Assembly (NCBI GenBank): GCA_002389465.1
Contig: DGOT01000187.1
Location: 1 to 5,860, forward strand
Length of the DNA stretch: 5,860 nt
Reading direction: 5' to 3'
From: Bacteroidales bacterium UBA4459
GTDB taxonomy: Bacteria; Bacteroidota; Bacteroidia; Bacteroidales; F082
The notes beneath the pieces were generated by a model. It ran no database searches and had not been told where the DNA came from. It saw nothing but the letters and a program-made list of their open reading frames with translations. Shown one piece after another: positions 5,236 to 5,860 of the stretch. Each line of letters opens with the position of its first letter. Position 1 is the first letter of the stretch. A program made the position numbers and the translations under genes.

Positions 5236-5860
5236 TTAACGAAGCTTACTGTTTACAAAATCAAGGAGTTGTTTTGCCTGCTGGTCATCCGGAAACATTC
5301 TGCTAATTCTGAGGATGTAGGATTTGGCTTTTTTGAATTCTTCATGTGTCATATAAAAGTCGATGAGGGCCATTAAATACTCTGCCGAGTTTGGAGCTAA
5401 ATGAACTAAATACTTCAGGTTCTTTTCAGCTTCCTGATCCCTGCCAAGGAACACCTGCAATTGAGCCAAATTATAATAAACCCGCGGATTATCCTTCATT
5501 TCACCTGCAGCAGTCTCTAAATAGTCAACTGCTTCCTCATACTTTTTCATCTCGGCCAACAGAAGCCCCAGAGAATAATTTACGTAATACTGCTCCGGGT
5601 GATCTTTAATAACTTCTTTTAACAGCGTCTCAGCCTTCTCGTTCTCACCTTCACGGTTATAAAGCATGGCAAGATTTATTTTTGCCGGATAAAACAAATT
5701 ATCAATAAAGATGGCCTCACGGTATTGCTCCATAGCTTTTTCCGTTTTTCCCTGATTTCTGTATAGATTTCCCAGATTGTGCCTGGCCATAGCGAAGTCG
5801 GCTGAGTAAAGTTGCGCTCCTTCATACTCCTTTAATGCACTGCTATAAGCTTTTTGGTTT
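5236..5860 (-). CDS. TPR (tetratricopeptide repeat) protein, C-terminal part
   Basis: The frame is open to the right edge, so 207 C-terminal residues are visible and the start lies outside the window. The first ATG in the frame, at 5790, is not the likely start. The 23 codons before it (NQKAYSSALKEYEGAQLYSA, then DFA) continue the TPR pattern without a break. After a partial first unit, five complete 34-residue TPR units follow. They begin ARHNLGNLYRNQGKTEKA, PAKINLAMLYNREGENEKA, YVNYSLGLLLAEMKKYEEA, RVYYNLAQLQVFLGRDQEA and EYLMALIDFYMTHEEFKKA, each with the usual W/L-G/A-Y-A-P spacing. A short capping helix ends FVNSKLR. TPR arrays mediate protein-protein contacts. In Bacteroidota and Deltaproteobacteria, similar C-terminal arrays occur in multiheme cytochrome proteins, but no haem motif is visible in this part. 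The TPR call is firm; partner, location and full domain content are unknown. Confidence 0.9.
   Translation of the reverse strand, partial: NQKAYSSALKEYEGAQLYSADFAMARHNLGNLYRNQGKTEKAMEQYREAIFIDNLFYPAKINLAMLYNREGENEKAETLLKEVIKDHPEQYYVNYSLGLLLAEMKKYEEAVDYLETAAGEMKDNPRVYYNLAQLQVFLGRDQEAEKNLKYLVHLAPNSAEYLMALIDFYMTHEEFKKAKSYILRISRMFPDDQQAKQLLDFVNSKLR

Noticed and set aside
5185..5609. Plus-strand frames opposite the TPR gene
   Set aside because: They are antisense shadows of an uninterrupted TPR array, with no independent signal.
5788..5790. ATG as start of the TPR protein
   Set aside because: The frame continues upstream to the window edge with residues that keep the TPR pattern, so this Met is internal.

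Overview
The window looks like chromosomal DNA of a member of the Bacteroidota, probably an environmental or gut Bacteroidales/Marinilabiliales-type organism. Four things support this. The genes lack clear Shine-Dalgarno sequences. A near-perfect Bacteroidota promoter (TTTG, 20 bp, TAAATTTG) lies before the 203-aa gene. The protein types are a secreted WG-repeat protein, short secreted MKK... proteins, a long three-domain Pta and a TPR protein. The base composition is AT-rich, with very AT-rich intergenic DNA. No ribosomal or other decisive marker is present, so the genus cannot be given.

Layout. Positions 1-860 are gene-poor and look like decayed DNA. They hold a minus-strand 3' half of a tRNA-Asn (anticodon GTT) whose T-stem no longer pairs, followed by its own terminator-like hairpin. 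A roughly 45-codon fragment of an unidentified protein with no proper start lies at 410-550. Positions 861-2011 (minus) hold a secreted nine-WG-repeat protein. Its start codon overlaps, as ATGA, the stop of a 47-aa stub of a Bacteroidota helix-turn-helix regulator. Positions 2021-2204 are a divergent promoter region. Positions 2252-2863 (plus) encode a secreted 203-aa protein of unknown function. It ends at a hairpin with T-runs on both sides that can serve both converging transcripts. Positions 2900-5860 (minus) carry, in transcription order, the C-terminal part of a TPR protein that runs off the right edge, pta (phosphate acetyltransferase) and a possible 42-aa reading frame that ends inside the shared terminator.

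How the genes work together. The only clear metabolic function is Pta, which interconverts acetyl-CoA and acetyl phosphate. Its usual partner ackA is not in the window. The WG-repeat and 203-aa proteins both carry export signals but show no evident link to each other or to Pta. I see no defence system, CRISPR array, complete mobile element or biosynthetic cluster, and no strong evidence of an undescribed system. The most notable points are the truncated regulator fused to the front of the WG gene, the strict 3 x 3 architecture of the WG repeats, the tRNA scar, and the small ORF in the terminator.
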